The translations under genes and the position numbers were made by a program. Of a stretch of DNA of 64,000 bases, positions 27,254 through 38,616 are shown one piece after another; position 1 is the stretch's first letter, and each line of letters begins with the position of its first letter. The notes below the pieces were generated by a model, which worked only from the letters and a program-made list of their open reading frames with translations, was not told the origin of the DNA and did not search any database. The DNA is from Youhaiella tibetensis (GTDB lineage: Bacteria > Pseudomonadota > Alphaproteobacteria > Rhizobiales > Devosiaceae). The DNA lies in NCBI RefSeq assembly GCF_008000755.1, contig NZ_CP041690.1, forward strand, positions 1,551,260-1,615,259. Reading direction: 5' to 3'.

Positions 27254-28025
27254 GACCAAGACCATCGACGCAGATGCGCTCTGCGCCGCCTATTTCGGGG
27301 AAACCCAAGCGATCATGCAGCGCATCCTGGGCGAGGAGCGTGATGGGCTCGACCGCGCCGCTGCGCGCCTTGCCGACCAGATCGCCGCCGACCGGCTGGT
27401 CTACATCTTCGGGCCCGGCGGGCACTCGAACCTGGCCTCCCAGGAAGTCTTCTTCCGAGCCGGCGGGCTGATGCATGTAAGCGCGATCCTGGACGAGGGC
27501 ACGCTGCTCTCGAACGGGGCCCTGCGCTCGATGGCCATCGAGCGCACGCCCGGCTACGGCAAGGTCGTCATTACCGACCAGCGGCTGGGCGAGGGCGACC
27601 TCCTCATTCTCGTCAACGCCTACGGCATCAACGCGGCGTTGATCGACGCCGCGCTCGAGGCCAAGCGTCGCGGTGTCTTCGTCATCGGCGTCAGTTCGCG
27701 CGAGCACGCCTCCAACACCTCGCCCGACCACCCGGCGCGCCATCCGACCAAGCACAACCTCCACGAAATCGTGGATATCGCCATCGACACCAAGGTGCCG
27801 ATCGGCGATGCGGTGGTGCGCGTGCCGGGCATGAGCCAGGACATCGCCGCCATCTCGACTTTCGCCAACGCCTTCGCGCTCAACTGCCTGGTGATCCGCA
27901 CCGTGGCCAAGCTCGTCGAACGCGGCATCGAGCCGCCCGTCTGGCGCAGCGGCAATGCGCCGGGCGGCGACGAAGCCAACGGGCGGTTCATCGCGCGCTT
28001 CCATGATCGGGTTCGCGCGCTGTGA
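27246..28025 (+). CDS. SIS-domain sugar isomerase-like protein
   Basis: 259 residues from the ATG at 27246. The SIS fold is shown by YIFGPGGHSNLASQEVFFRAGG, DLLILVNAYGINAALI and VFVIGVSSREHA. Such single-SIS proteins isomerise or bind phosphosugars. Position between NagB-type and NagA genes suggests work on an amino sugar phosphate, perhaps an isomerase or a regulatory role. Stop codon overlaps the GTG of nagA (GTGA). Confidence 0.78.
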   Translation: MPETKTIDADALCAAYFGETQAIMQRILGEERDGLDRAAARLADQIAADRLVYIFGPGGHSNLASQEVFFRAGGLMHVSAILDEGTLLSNGALRSMAIERTPGYGKVVITDQRLGEGDLLILVNAYGINAALIDAALEAKRRGVFVIGVSSREHASNTSPDHPARHPTKHNLHEIVDIAIDTKVPIGDAVVRVPGMSQDIAAISTFANAFALNCLVIRTVAKLVERGIEPPVWRSGNAPGGDEANGRFIARFHDRVRAL

Positions 28026-29173
28026 CGAACTCGCTCGCCATAACCGGGCGCGACCCGGCCACCGGCAACGGCCTCAGGGTCACGATCGCCGACGGCCTCT
28101 TCGTCGCGGTCGAGGCCACGGCGGAGGTCGGCGAGGCCTGGCTGGCGCCGGGCCTGGTCGACCTGCAGATCAACGGTTATGGCGGGCTCGATCTCAATCT
28201 GGGCGAGATCACTGACGAGCTGATGCTCGACCTCTGCCGGCGCATGGCCGGCATCGGGGTCACCACGTTTCTCCCCACACTCATAACGGCCTCGGAGGCA
28301 TCGATAGTCTCTGCGCTCCGGGCCATTGCCGCGGCACGTGCAGCCCTCCCAATCGTCAGGCACATGGTGCCCGGCGTGCACGTCGAGGGGCCGTCGATCT
28401 CTCCCGTCGATGGTCCCCGCGGCGCCCATCCCCTCGAGCACGTGCGCGCGCCTTCCCTGGCCGAGTTCGAGCGCTGGCAGGCGGCCAGCGGCAATCTCGT
28501 GTCCATGGTGACGCTCTCGCCCGAATATGCCGAGGCACCAGCCTATATCGCGGCGCTGGCAGGGCAGGGCGTCCATGTCGCCATCGGCCACACGGCGGCT
28601 TCGCCTGACGAGGTCCATGCTGCCGCAGACGCCGGCGCGGTGCTCTCGACCCATCTGGGCAATGGCGCGGCTTCGACCTTGCCCCGCCACCCCAATTTCA
28701 TCTGGGCCCAGCTCGCAGACGACCGGCTGACGGCCAGCTTCATCGCCGACGGCCATCACCTGCCGGCCGACACTTTCAAGGCCATGCTGCGCGCCAAATC
28801 GCTCGACCGCGCCGTACTGGTTTCCGATACCGTGGCCCTGGCGGGTATGCCGGCAGGCATCTATGAGCAGGTCATCGGTGGCACGGTCGAGGTTTCGGAC
28901 GAGGGCCGGATCGGCATCGCGGGCACGCCTTATCTCGCCGGCGCCGGCCTGCCGCTGTGCGCCAACGTGGCGATCGCCGCCGACATGGCCGACCTGTCGC
29001 TGGCTGACGCCCTGCGCCTTGCTACCAGCAATCCCGGGCGGTTTGCCGCCAATCGCGGGCGGCTCGAGGTCGGCGCGCCGGCCGACCTGATCACGTTCGA
29101 CTGGCAGCCGGGAGCGCGGCGGCTTGGTATTAGGGATGTCTGGGTTGCAGGCGAAAGGATCGTGTCGGCATGA
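28022..29173 (+). CDS. nagA: N-acetylglucosamine-6-phosphate deacetylase
   Basis: 383 residues, normal NagA length. Amidohydrolase motifs in order: GLVDLQINGYGG, GVHVEGPSISP with the metal-binding glutamate, AIGHTAAS, STHLGNGAA, FIADGHHL and LVSDTVALAG with the catalytic aspartate. It removes acetate from GlcNAc-6-P in the cytoplasm. GTG start translationally coupled to the SIS gene, ATGA coupled to the next gene. Confidence 0.92.
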   Translation: MTNSLAITGRDPATGNGLRVTIADGLFVAVEATAEVGEAWLAPGLVDLQINGYGGLDLNLGEITDELMLDLCRRMAGIGVTTFLPTLITASEASIVSALRAIAAARAALPIVRHMVPGVHVEGPSISPVDGPRGAHPLEHVRAPSLAEFERWQAASGNLVSMVTLSPEYAEAPAYIAALAGQGVHVAIGHTAASPDEVHAAADAGAVLSTHLGNGAASTLPRHPNFIWAQLADDRLTASFIADGHHLPADTFKAMLRAKSLDRAVLVSDTVALAGMPAGIYEQVIGGTVEVSDEGRIGIAGTPYLAGAGLPLCANVAIAADMADLSLADALRLATSNPGRFAANRGRLEVGAPADLITFDWQPGARRLGIRDVWVAGERIVSA

Positions 29174-30432
29174 TCCGCGCGGGCGCAGCCATCGTCGACA
29201 TCACCCCGCCGGCAGGGCTGCTGCTTTCCGGCTTCGCGGCGCGTAGCGAACCGGCGATCGGCGCGCACGATCCGCTGACGGTACGGGCCGTGGCGGTCAA
29301 TGACACGGCCATCGTCGTGGCGGACGTCATCGGCCTGCACGGCGAGATGACCGCGCGGGTGCGCAGGTCTTGCTCGCTTCCGGACGACAACGTCATCATC
29401 GCGGCCCTGCACAATCACGGTGGGCCGGTTTCGATGCGGGGAAGGCTCAGCCTCGCCGCCGATCCGGATTACCTGGCGCGCCTGGAAGCGGCTTGCGTCG
29501 AGGCCATCGACCGGGCGGTTGCAAACCAGCGTCCGGCTAGGCTTTTCGCCGGATTGGGCAACGATCCCGACGTGGCGCGCAACCGGCGCCATGCCGGCGG
29601 AACCGTCGATCCGGCGGTGCCGGTGCTCCGCATTCGCGATGTCGATGGCGCCATGATCGCGGTAGTGGCGTCCTATGCCTGCCACCCGGTGGTGCTGGGT
29701 GCGGACAACAGATTGTGGACGGCGGACTACCCGCATTTCGTGCGCCGCGACATCGAGGCGGCCTGTCCGGGGGCGGTTGCGCTGTTCGTGACGGGCTGCA
29801 CGGGCGACGCCAATACGGGCCATTCCGCGCATGCTTCGGTGAGCCTGGCGGCCAATTCTGAGCGGACTTTTGCCAATTCTGAACGAATCGGCGGCCGCAT
29901 CGCCGCCGCTGCCCTGGCAGCGCCCGAAAGGGAGCTGGGGCAGGAAGTCGACGCCTCCAACGAGGAGGTCGTGCTGACCTTCGAGCGGCGCGAGGCGAGG
30001 AGCCCCGAGGAGCTTGCGGCAGAATGGCGCAACGAACGCGAGAGTGCCGGTCCCGCGCGCTCGGCGCTGCTGGGACACTGGATCGAGTGGGCGCAAACCA
30101 CGGCACGCGAACCGCTCAGGCCGATGGTGGAACGCGTGACGGTTCTCAACTGGGGCGGCCTGCCGATCGTGGGCCTGCCGGGCGAGATCTTTGCGGAAAC
30201 CGCGCTCCACATCAGGGCGCAGCTTCCCGCCGATCTCCCCGCGATCATTGCCGATTTCGCCGAGGATAACCCCGGCTACATCTCGCCCGCCTCCGAATAC
30301 TCGTTCGGCGGCTACGAGGTGGACGAAGCGCATCGCTATTACGGACAGCCGGCCGGTTTCGCCGCCGGCTCCGCCGAAGCACTGGCGGGCGCCGCCATTG
30401 CACTATTGGCCACCCAGGGCCTCACCAAGTGA
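29170..30432 (+). CDS. Neutral ceramidase-like hydrolase, cytoplasmic
   Basis: 420 residues. The start AGAAIVDITPPAGLLLSGFAARS matches the N-terminal domain of neutral/alkaline ceramidases. Histidine motifs IAALHNHGGP and SYACHPVVLG correspond to the zinc ligands, and GCTGDANTG fits the conserved oxyanion-side loop. Ceramidases cut an N-acyl amide; here there is no signal peptide and the gene is inside an amino sugar operon, so an intracellular N-acyl or sugar amide hydrolase seems more likely than lipid turnover. Inference. Confidence 0.78.
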   Translation: MIRAGAAIVDITPPAGLLLSGFAARSEPAIGAHDPLTVRAVAVNDTAIVVADVIGLHGEMTARVRRSCSLPDDNVIIAALHNHGGPVSMRGRLSLAADPDYLARLEAACVEAIDRAVANQRPARLFAGLGNDPDVARNRRHAGGTVDPAVPVLRIRDVDGAMIAVVASYACHPVVLGADNRLWTADYPHFVRRDIEAACPGAVALFVTGCTGDANTGHSAHASVSLAANSERTFANSERIGGRIAAAALAAPERELGQEVDASNEEVVLTFERREARSPEELAAEWRNERESAGPARSALLGHWIEWAQTTAREPLRPMVERVTVLNWGGLPIVGLPGEIFAETALHIRAQLPADLPAIIADFAEDNPGYISPASEYSFGGYEVDEAHRYYGQPAGFAAGSAEALAGAAIALLATQGLTK

Positions 30433-30462
30433 AAACCTGGGGACACGAAACCCGCGGAACGC

Positions 30463-30481
30463 TTGACGCGCAACCGGTTGC
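30463..30481 (+). promoter_or_regulatory. Second LacI palindrome with a -35-like box
   Basis: TTGACG (30463-30468) is followed at once by the perfect 12-bp palindrome GCAACCGGTTGC (30470-30481), the same core as at 26373. It lies in the 101-bp gap before the binding-protein gene and so marks an internal promoter giving extra transporter expression. Confidence 0.65.
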
Positions 30482-30533
30482 ATGCAAGCTTTTGCGGGCT
30501 CAATGAAGCACCGCGTCAATAAAGGGGAACGGG

Positions 30534-31856
30534 ATGACTATTGCGGTCGATACGCACGCTAAAACTTTCAAGAGGGGATTGGCCAAGGCCGCTCTGCTGG
30601 GCTCCGTGCTCGGCGCCGGGTTCTTTGCCGGTTTGTCCGCAGCCTCCGCGCAGACGATCACCGTCTGGAGCGGCTATCCGGAAATGGCGCCGTTCTACGA
30701 GCACGTCGCCGAGGGCATGAAGGCCAGCCACCCTGACCTCACGGTCAAGGTCGAAGCCATTGCCCTGCGCGAGCACGAAAAGCGCATCGCCCTGGGCCTG
30801 ACCTCGGGTTCGGCCGGTCCGCTCGTCATCGAGCTGCCGGGTTCCACCGCCAGCCGCTACATCGAGAACGAGCTGCTGCCGGCCGCGCCCGATGACGTGG
30901 CGGCGTTCGTCAAGGACCCGGCCAATTTCGGCCCGTTCTTCATCGATGCGGTCAGCAAGGACGGCACCGTCTACGGCGTGCCGCTGTTCCGCGGGCAGGG
31001 CTCGCTGTTCTATAACACCGACATGTTCAAGGCGGCCGGCCTGACCGAGCCCCCCAAGACCATGGAAGAGTACACCCAGTACGCCGAAAAGCTCACCCAG
31101 CGTGACGCCAACGGCAACCCGACCGTCTCGGGCTGGTCCATGCGCCTTTCGGGCGGCGGCCAGGGCATTGCCGAGAAATTCTGGATCAACCTCTTCCAGT
31201 ACGGCGGCAACGTGCTGGTGCAGGACGCCAACGGCAAGTGGAAGGCCGACTACGCCAACGAGGCGGGCCGCAAGGCGCTCAAGCAGTATCTTGAGAACGT
31301 CCACGTCGCCAAGACCGTGACCCCGGAAATGCCGGCGGACGCGGAGGCCTTCGAGCGCGGCCAGACGGCCATGTTCATCCGTGAATCCTGGGTGATCGGC
31401 GATATCGCCGCCAAGGCCCCGGACCTCAACTACGCCACCGCCCCGCTGCCGCGCGGCTCGATCGCGCTGCCGACCAACCTTTACGTCTCGGCGGAAGGCG
31501 ACGACGCCAAGGTTGCCTGGGAGTTCACCGAGGCTGCCAACTCGCCGGAAAACCTGGTCTGGCTGCTCCAGAACGTCGGCTGGCTTCCGAACCGCTCGGG
31601 CGTCGACTATTCGGTGGTGACCGACAAGGTTCCGGCCTTCGGCGCCTTCGTCAACTACCCCGAGGGCTATGAGTTCTTCACGCTCCCGGCCATCGGCCCG
31701 ATCGAGGAAGTGCTCACCCGCCTCGCCGCGCAGCTGACGAACGCCTTCGGCAACGCCTCGCTGGCCAACGACGATGCGGCCATCGACGCCTTCCTCAAGA
31801 CGGCGGCCGACGAGACCAACCAGATCCTCGCTCGCGAAGATCTGCTGGCGCAGTAA
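30534..31856 (+). CDS. Sugar ABC transporter binding protein (CUT1)
   Basis: 440 residues with a long signal peptide (to SAASA-QT, about residue 39). The mature protein starts ITVWSGYPEMAPFYEHVAEG, typical of family 1 extracellular binding proteins for oligosaccharides. GVPLFRGQGSLFYNTDMFKAAG is the family core. AAAGGGGAA precedes the ATG. It feeds the two permeases and ATPase downstream. The glycan bound is unknown; operon context suggests an amino sugar/uronate compound. Confidence 0.9.
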   Translation: MTIAVDTHAKTFKRGLAKAALLGSVLGAGFFAGLSAASAQTITVWSGYPEMAPFYEHVAEGMKASHPDLTVKVEAIALREHEKRIALGLTSGSAGPLVIELPGSTASRYIENELLPAAPDDVAAFVKDPANFGPFFIDAVSKDGTVYGVPLFRGQGSLFYNTDMFKAAGLTEPPKTMEEYTQYAEKLTQRDANGNPTVSGWSMRLSGGGQGIAEKFWINLFQYGGNVLVQDANGKWKADYANEAGRKALKQYLENVHVAKTVTPEMPADAEAFERGQTAMFIRESWVIGDIAAKAPDLNYATAPLPRGSIALPTNLYVSAEGDDAKVAWEFTEAANSPENLVWLLQNVGWLPNRSGVDYSVVTDKVPAFGAFVNYPEGYEFFTLPAIGPIEEVLTRLAAQLTNAFGNASLANDDAAIDAFLKTAADETNQILAREDLLAQ

Positions 31857-31887
31857 GCTCAGGGTCCAACGGATCAAGTTCAAGCTT

Positions 31888-31907
31888 CGGGGCGGTTCGC
31901 CGCCCCG
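31888..31907 (+). terminator. Hairpin between binding-protein and permease genes
   Basis: CGGGGCGG and CCGCCCCG form a perfect 8-bp stem around a TTCG tetraloop, with a few T residues after it. In sugar importers such a structure protects the binding-protein mRNA and reduces read-through, giving excess binding protein over permease. Confidence 0.7.
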
Positions 31908-31930
31908 GAGACGGTTTTCAAGGGGGCCCC

Positions 31931-32821
31931 ATGCTGACGCGCAAACGATGGATCTTCGCGATGCTCGCGATCCTGCCGACCCTGGCGATCTTCGCCTGGG
32001 TGCGCATGTATCCGATCGCCGACACCCTCAGGCTTAGCCTCCACAAGTGGGACATCCTCTCCAAGAAGAAGCCGTTCATCGGCCTGGCCAATTTCCAGGA
32101 GCTGATGGGTGACAGGCTCTTCCAGGAAGCGTTGCTCAACACCACGATCATCGCGTTCGGCGTGCTGATCATCACCATTCCCAGCGCCATGGTCATCGCG
32201 GCGCTCATCTTCCACCGCACGCGCTCCCGCTTCGCTGGTTTCTACGAGACGGCGGTGTTCATCCCCCATGTGGTTTCCCTGGTGCCGGCCGCCATGGCCT
32301 GGAAGTGGATTTTCGACGCTCGCCTTGGGCCGCTCAACGCCTTCCTCGGCCTCTTCGGCATCCAACCGCAGGCCTGGCTCTTCGATCCCGTGCTCTCGGT
32401 GGTCTGCGTCATCGTGCTCTGCTCCTGGCAGGCGCTCGGCTACGCGGTGCTGATCTATATCGTCGGTTTCAAGAGCCTGCCGGTTTCCCTCTACGAAGCT
32501 GCAAAGCTCGACGGCGCCTCCGGCCCGCAATCGTTCTGGTTCCTCTCGATCCCGATGCTCAAGCCGATCACGCTCTACGTTTCGGTTGTGACGCTGGTCT
32601 CCGGGTTCAACGTTTACGCCCAGGCCTTCGTGCTGGCGTCGGACGCCCAGGGCGCACCGGGCCGCCAGGTGCGCGTGCTGGTGCTCGACATGCTCGAGAA
32701 CAGCTTCCGCAACTACCGCGTCGGCTACGCCGCTTCCGAGGCCGTGGTGCTGCTGGCCATCGTGCTGGTGCTCACACTCATTCAATTCACCCTGCTGCGT
32801 GAGAAGGGGGGCCGGTCATGA
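31931..32821 (+). CDS. Sugar ABC permease (MalF type)
   Basis: 296 residues, six membrane helices, EAA loop YEAAKLDGASGPQSFWFLSIP. The start is MLTRKRWIFAMLAILPTLAIF. Overlaps the second permease by four bases (ATGA). Forms the channel with the protein at 32818. Confidence 0.9.
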   Translation: MLTRKRWIFAMLAILPTLAIFAWVRMYPIADTLRLSLHKWDILSKKKPFIGLANFQELMGDRLFQEALLNTTIIAFGVLIITIPSAMVIAALIFHRTRSRFAGFYETAVFIPHVVSLVPAAMAWKWIFDARLGPLNAFLGLFGIQPQAWLFDPVLSVVCVIVLCSWQALGYAVLIYIVGFKSLPVSLYEAAKLDGASGPQSFWFLSIPMLKPITLYVSVVTLVSGFNVYAQAFVLASDAQGAPGRQVRVLVLDMLENSFRNYRVGYAASEAVVLLAIVLVLTLIQFTLLREKGGRS

Positions 32822-33699
32822 GCGAGGCGGTCAGCGAGATTGTAGCCGAGACCAACGAAGGGGCCCGCCTGCGCTTCAAGAAGCGTGCGGTGGATCGCCT
32901 GATCGACCTGGTTCTGCTGGTGTTTTCGATCCTGATGATCCTGCCGCTGGTGTTCCTCGTCTCCAACGCCTTCAAGACGCCGGCGGAGATGCTGGCCTGG
33001 CCGCCGACGATCATCCCCGCCGATCCCACGCTCGACAATTTCAAATCGGTGCTGGGCGAGACGCCGCTGCTGCGCTGGATCGCCAACAGCCTGCTGTTCG
33101 CCGGGCTCTCGACACTCGCCATCCTCGCGACCTCGGCGATCGCCGGCTACATCCTGGGCAAGTTCCGCTATCGTACGCTCAACGTGATCTTCGCGCTCTT
33201 CCTCGCCACCGCCGTGGTGCCGTTCGAAGTCTACATGATCCCGCTCTATTTCCAGGCGCAGAGCCTAGGCATCCTCAACACCACCTGGGGCCTGCTGCTG
33301 GGCTACCTGGTCATGAGCTTCGGCATCTTCCTCATCCGCCAGAACGTCATCCACTCCATTCCCGACGAGTTGCTCGAGGCCGCGCGGATCGACGGCGCCG
33401 GGGAACTCTGGATCTTCTGGCGCATCGTGCTGCCGCTGCTGCGTGGCGCGCTCGGCGCCCTGGGCGTCCTGGCCTTCTTCCAGGCCTGGACCGCCTTCGC
33501 CTGGCCGATGATCGTCACCACGACGCGCGAAAGCTATACGATCGAGGTCGGGCTCGCGCTCTTCCAGACCGGCTTCACCGTCGACCTCGGTCGCCTCAGC
33601 GCGGCCTCGGCCGCGGTGCTGGTGCCCTCGGTGACGCTCTTTATCCTGCTGCGCCGCAACTTCGTCCAAGGCATCGCCTCCACGGGGCTCAAGGAGTGA
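32818..33699 (+). CDS. Sugar ABC permease (MalG type)
   Basis: 293 residues with six membrane helices; EAA loop LEAARIDGAGELWIFWRIVLP and the C-terminal FVQGIASTGLKE tail that is common in CUT1 permeases. An N-terminal cytoplasmic extension of about 30 residues precedes the first helix. Confidence 0.9.
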   Translation: MSEAVSEIVAETNEGARLRFKKRAVDRLIDLVLLVFSILMILPLVFLVSNAFKTPAEMLAWPPTIIPADPTLDNFKSVLGETPLLRWIANSLLFAGLSTLAILATSAIAGYILGKFRYRTLNVIFALFLATAVVPFEVYMIPLYFQAQSLGILNTTWGLLLGYLVMSFGIFLIRQNVIHSIPDELLEAARIDGAGELWIFWRIVLPLLRGALGALGVLAFFQAWTAFAWPMIVTTTRESYTIEVGLALFQTGFTVDLGRLSAASAAVLVPSVTLFILLRRNFVQGIASTGLKE

Positions 33700-33704
33700 G
33701 CGAG

Positions 33705-34925
33705 GTGTCGTTCATCGACGAGGCCGGCGAACGCTATCGGGCAGCAAATCGCGCCACGATGGGCTGGGTTCTCGACAGGGGCACCCTGCACGGGGCCTTT
33801 CTCGACACCAAGGTCAACAGCATCACGCTCAACGATTACGGTGCCGCAGATGGCGTGCGCGGACCGGACTATACCTATGGCTGGATTCAGGGCAGGGGCC
33901 TCGAGTCCCTGGCTACCCATGCCGCCTATTTCGAGGCGTCGGACCCTGGTTTTGCCGAACGGCTCGATGCCGCCGGCCGCGCGCTCTATGGCAGGCTTGC
34001 GCAATTGCAGGCCCCCGGACACGCCTATTTCTGCTACGACGCCGACATGCGCCCGGTCTACGCCCAGGGCGAGATCATTCGGGAGCAGAGCGCTCCGGCC
34101 GATATCTTCACCTATTCGGACGCCTTCGTCGCCAAGGGACTGGTAGCCGCCGCTGCACGCTACGCGCCCGCCGACCTGCCGGAACGGCTGAGCTATCTCG
34201 CAAAGGTTATCGCGGCCATCGAGGCCGGGCGTTTCCAGATGGACGAGCGACGCCCGCTCGATGACGAAGGCTTGGCCGCCCAGCCCGACGATTTCGGGCC
34301 GAGAATGATCCTGCTCGGCGCCGCCGCGATGCTGGTGCGCGCCGGTGTTCCCGCGGCCGCCGAGTTCGCGGGGCGATTCATCGAGCACGTACTCGCCCGC
34401 CACTACGACCTCGCCAGCGGCCTGCTGCGCAACGTACCGGGCGAGGATGCCTGCAATGTCGGGCACGGCATCGAGTTCGTGGGCTTTGCGCTCGACTACC
34501 TGCCACAGGACGCGGACAGGGCGCTGGTCGATACCCTCGAGCGCATCCTTCTGGCCTCCTTCGACAAAGGCTATGTCGGGCCGGGGATCGCGCTTTCGAT
34601 TTCGCTCGCCTCGGGCAGCGCCCTCAGCCCCAACTGCCCCTGGTGGTCGCTGCCCGAGGCCATTCGCTCGGCTGCTCTGGCCTATCAGCGCTCGCGCAAT
34701 CCGGCGCTGCTGGAAACCTGGCAGAAGGCCGACGCGGCCTTTTTTGGGCGCTACTGGCGCGGCACCCCACCGCTCGCCTACCAGACCCTCACCGCTTCCG
34801 GACCGCTCGATTTCGTGCCCGCGACACCCGATCTCGATCCGGGCTATCACACCGGCCTCAGCCTCCTTGCCGCCATCCACGTGGCCGAGGCGATGGACCC
34901 TCAGGCAACTTCAGCTTCAAGGTAA
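33705..34925 (+). CDS. AGE-family (N-acylglucosamine 2-epimerase-like) protein
   Basis: 406 residues from the GTG at 33705, 8 bases after AAGGAG; a GTG at 33696 overlapping the permease stop is the alternative. The length and the helical (alpha/alpha)6 pattern fit AGE enzymes, as do GHGIEFVGFALDYL with its histidine, and WWSLPEAIRSAALAY. AGE enzymes epimerise C2 of GlcNAc/ManNAc, glucose/mannose or the reducing end of disaccharides. A role on the imported glycan is inferred; a related glycosidase of the same fold cannot be excluded. Confidence 0.65.
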   Translation: MSFIDEAGERYRAANRATMGWVLDRGTLHGAFLDTKVNSITLNDYGAADGVRGPDYTYGWIQGRGLESLATHAAYFEASDPGFAERLDAAGRALYGRLAQLQAPGHAYFCYDADMRPVYAQGEIIREQSAPADIFTYSDAFVAKGLVAAAARYAPADLPERLSYLAKVIAAIEAGRFQMDERRPLDDEGLAAQPDDFGPRMILLGAAAMLVRAGVPAAAEFAGRFIEHVLARHYDLASGLLRNVPGEDACNVGHGIEFVGFALDYLPQDADRALVDTLERILLASFDKGYVGPGIALSISLASGSALSPNCPWWSLPEAIRSAALAYQRSRNPALLETWQKADAAFFGRYWRGTPPLAYQTLTASGPLDFVPATPDLDPGYHTGLSLLAAIHVAEAMDPQATSASR

Positions 34926-34931
34926 CTCTTC

Positions 34932-35993
<1,062 letters not shown>

Positions 35994-35995
35994 AC

Positions 35996-37441
35996 ATGAG
36001 CCTGCGTCTTTCGGCCGAGACCCTCGGCCAGTTGCCGCCCTCGGTGGAGCGGCCCCGCTATGATCGCGCGGCGGTGACGCCGGGCATCGTGCATCTGGGC
36101 GTCGGCGCGTTCCATCGCGCCCACCAGGCGGCGTTCATCGAGCAGTGCCTGGCCGCCGGTCAGCTCCAATGGGGCATCACCGGCGCGTCCCTCCGCAGCC
36201 CCGACACGCGCGATGCTCTCGCCCCGCAGGACGGGCTCTATGCGCTCGCCGTGCGCGACGGGGACGAGGAGCGGCTCCAGGTCATCGGTGCGCTCGGCCG
36301 GATCATCGTGGCGCCGGAAGAGCCGCAGGCGCTGCTCGAGGCCCTGGCCGCGCCGCAGACGCGGATCGTGACGCTCACGGTGACGGAAAAGGCCTATCTG
36401 CGCACGGCGTCGGGCGGGCTTGATCTGAGCCATCCCGATATCGTCGCGGACCTCGCCGACCGCGCCCGACCGCGAACCATGCATGGCTTCATCATCGAGG
36501 CGCTGATCCGCCGCCGGGCTGCCGGCCTCGCGGCATTCACGGTGCTCTCCTGCGACAACCTTCCCGCCAACGGCGAGACCGTGCGGCGCGTGCTGGGCGA
36601 TTTCGCCGGGGCTATCGACTCCGAGCTTGGGCGGCTCGTCCGCGAGGAACTGGCCTGCCCCTCCAGCATGGTGGACCGCATCGTGCCGGCGACGACCGAT
36701 GCCGACCGCGCGCGGATTTCGGCCAGCCTCAAGCTCGAAGATGCCTGGCCGATCGTCACGGAGCCGTTCCGGCAATGGGTGGTCGAAGACCATTTCCCGA
36801 TGGGCCGTCCGGACTGGGAGCAGTTCGGCGTCACCATGGTTGACGATGTGACCCCATACGAGGACATGAAGCTGCGGCTTCTCAACGGCTCCCACTCGGC
36901 CATCGCCTATCTCGGGCAATTGCTGGGGCTCGAGACGGTCGCCGAGGCCTTCGCCGATGCCGGTATCCGCCGCTTCGTCGACGGCCTCTGGCTTCAGTCT
37001 GCCTCCACGCTCGCGCCCGGGCTCGATGCCAAGCAATACACCGCCCGGCTTGCCGAGCGCTTCGCCAATACGGCCCTGAAACACCGGACGGCCCAGATTG
37101 CCAATGACGGCTCCCAGAAGCTGCCGCAGCGCATCGTCGCGCCGGCACTGGAGCGTCTGGAGCGGGGCGAGGGCGTTGCGCACCTCGCGTGCGTCGTTGC
37201 CGCCTGGATCGAAGCGCTCGATGCGCGCAAGGGCGCTACCTTTGCCGATCCGCTCGATGAGGCTATCGCCGCGCCTGCGAGGGCGGGGGATGTCGCCTCG
37301 ATCTTCGAGATCGCCGGCTTTGGCGCCGGCTCCCCTCATCGAGAGGCGCTGATTGCGGCGGTTGCCGTCCGGCTTGCCGCCCTTCGTTCCGAGGGCGCCG
37401 CCGCGGCCCTCGCCGCACTCAACAAGGAAATTGCACCATGA
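35996..37441 (+). CDS. Mannitol dehydrogenase-family hexuronate oxidoreductase
   Basis: 481 residues, the normal length of fructuronate reductase (UxuB)/mannitol dehydrogenase. The NAD-binding N-terminus [15 protein letters not shown] and the catalytic region [16 protein letters not shown] with the conserved lysine and histidine are present. Followed directly, with an ATGA overlap, by a mannonate dehydratase gene, so D-fructuronate to D-mannonate is the likely reaction; mannitol or arabinitol oxidation is possible for the family. Confidence 0.85.
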   Translation: MSLRLSAETLGQLPPSVERPRYDRAAVTPGIVHLGVGAFHRAHQAAFIEQCLAAGQLQWGITGASLRSPDTRDALAPQDGLYALAVRDGDEERLQVIGALGRIIVAPEEPQALLEALAAPQTRIVTLTVTEKAYLRTASGGLDLSHPDIVADLADRARPRTMHGFIIEALIRRRAAGLAAFTVLSCDNLPANGETVRRVLGDFAGAIDSELGRLVREELACPSSMVDRIVPATTDADRARISASLKLEDAWPIVTEPFRQWVVEDHFPMGRPDWEQFGVTMVDDVTPYEDMKLRLLNGSHSAIAYLGQLLGLETVAEAFADAGIRRFVDGLWLQSASTLAPGLDAKQYTARLAERFANTALKHRTAQIANDGSQKLPQRIVAPALERLERGEGVAHLACVVAAWIEALDARKGATFADPLDEAIAAPARAGDVASIFEIAGFGAGSPHREALIAAVAVRLAALRSEGAAAALAALNKEIAP

Positions 37442-38616
37442 AGCAGACCTGGCGCTGGTTCGGTCCAGACGATCCGGTGACCCTGGCCCATGTCCGTCAG
37501 GCAGGCGCCACGGGTATCGTGACGGCGCTCCATCACCTCAACGACGGCCGTGCCTGGCCCGATGAGGAGGTTGCCAGGCGCAAGGGCGAGATCGAGGCGG
37601 CCGGGCTCACCTGGTCGGTGGTCGAAAGCATCATCGTCCACGAGGACATCAAGACCCGCACCGGCCGGTACCGCGAACTCATCGACAACTACAAGGCCTC
37701 GATCCGCGCGGTGGCAAAGGCGGGCGTCCAGACCGTCTGCTACAACTTCATGGCCATCACCGACTGGACCCGGACCGATCTCGACTACGTCATGCCGCAC
37801 GGCGGCACCGCCCTGCGGTTCGACGTGGTGGAGTTCTGCGCCTACGACGTCTTCATCCTCAAGCGCCCGGGCGCGGAAGCCGACCATCCGGCGGACCGGA
37901 TCGAGCGGGCGCAGGCCTGGCTCAAGACCGCCAGCGAGAGCGATCTTGCCCGGTTGGAGCGCAATCTCATCGAGTGGGTCCCGGCGCGCGAGTTCGTTTA
38001 TGACCGGCAAAGCCTCAACCGCATGCTCGACGTCTATGGAGAGCTTGCGACCGACGGTTTCCGGGCCAATCTGTTCGAGTTCCTGGGGGAGATTACGCCG
38101 GTGGCCGAAGAGGCCGGGGTGCGGATGGCGATCCATCCGGACGATCCGCCGTTCCCGCTGTTCGGGCTGCCGCGCGTGGTCTGCTCGGCTTCCGACGCGC
38201 GGGCGCTGCTGGCTGCGGTCGACAGGCCCGCGAACGGCCTGACCCTTTGCACCGGCTCCTACGGGGCCAACCCGGCCAACGACCTTGTGGCCATGGCCAA
38301 GGAATTCGCGCCGCGCATCCATTTCGCCCACCTTCGCAACGTCACCAAGGAATGCGACGGGTCCTTCCACGAGGCCGAGCACTTGGAAGGCGACACCGAC
38401 ATGGTTCGGGTCGTGCATGCACTGCTGGGCGAGGAAAAGCGCCGCTCCGGCGAGGGGCGTGCCGACTGGGAAATCCCGATGCGGCCAGACCACGGCCACG
38501 CCATCCTCGACGACATCGGCAAGAAGACCAATCCCGGCTATTCGGGGATCGGTCGCCTCAAGGGCCTTGCCGAACTGCGCGGGGTGATGCGCACCATCGA
38601 GGCGCTGGGCTACTAG
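37438..38616 (+). CDS. uxuA: Mannonate dehydratase
   Basis: 392 residues. [20 protein letters not shown] opens the TIM barrel as in UxuA; HPDDPP and HFAHLRNV carry metal-binding histidines, and [12 protein letters not shown] is the typical late motif. Turns D-mannonate into 2-keto-3-deoxygluconate. Last gene of the operon. The stop interlocks with that of the next gene in CTAG at 38613-38616. Confidence 0.93.
   Translation: MKQTWRWFGPDDPVTLAHVRQAGATGIVTALHHLNDGRAWPDEEVARRKGEIEAAGLTWSVVESIIVHEDIKTRTGRYRELIDNYKASIRAVAKAGVQTVCYNFMAITDWTRTDLDYVMPHGGTALRFDVVEFCAYDVFILKRPGAEADHPADRIERAQAWLKTASESDLARLERNLIEWVPAREFVYDRQSLNRMLDVYGELATDGFRANLFEFLGEITPVAEEAGVRMAIHPDDPPFPLFGLPRVVCSASDARALLAAVDRPANGLTLCTGSYGANPANDLVAMAKEFAPRIHFAHLRNVTKECDGSFHEAEHLEGDTDMVRVVHALLGEEKRRSGEGRADWEIPMRPDHGHAILDDIGKKTNPGYSGIGRLKGLAELRGVMRTIEALGY

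Noticed and set aside
32799-33704. Extension of the AGE-type gene through the second permease
   Set aside because: The frame is open only by chance; the region codes for the permease, and AAGGAG with a GTG defines the start at 33705.
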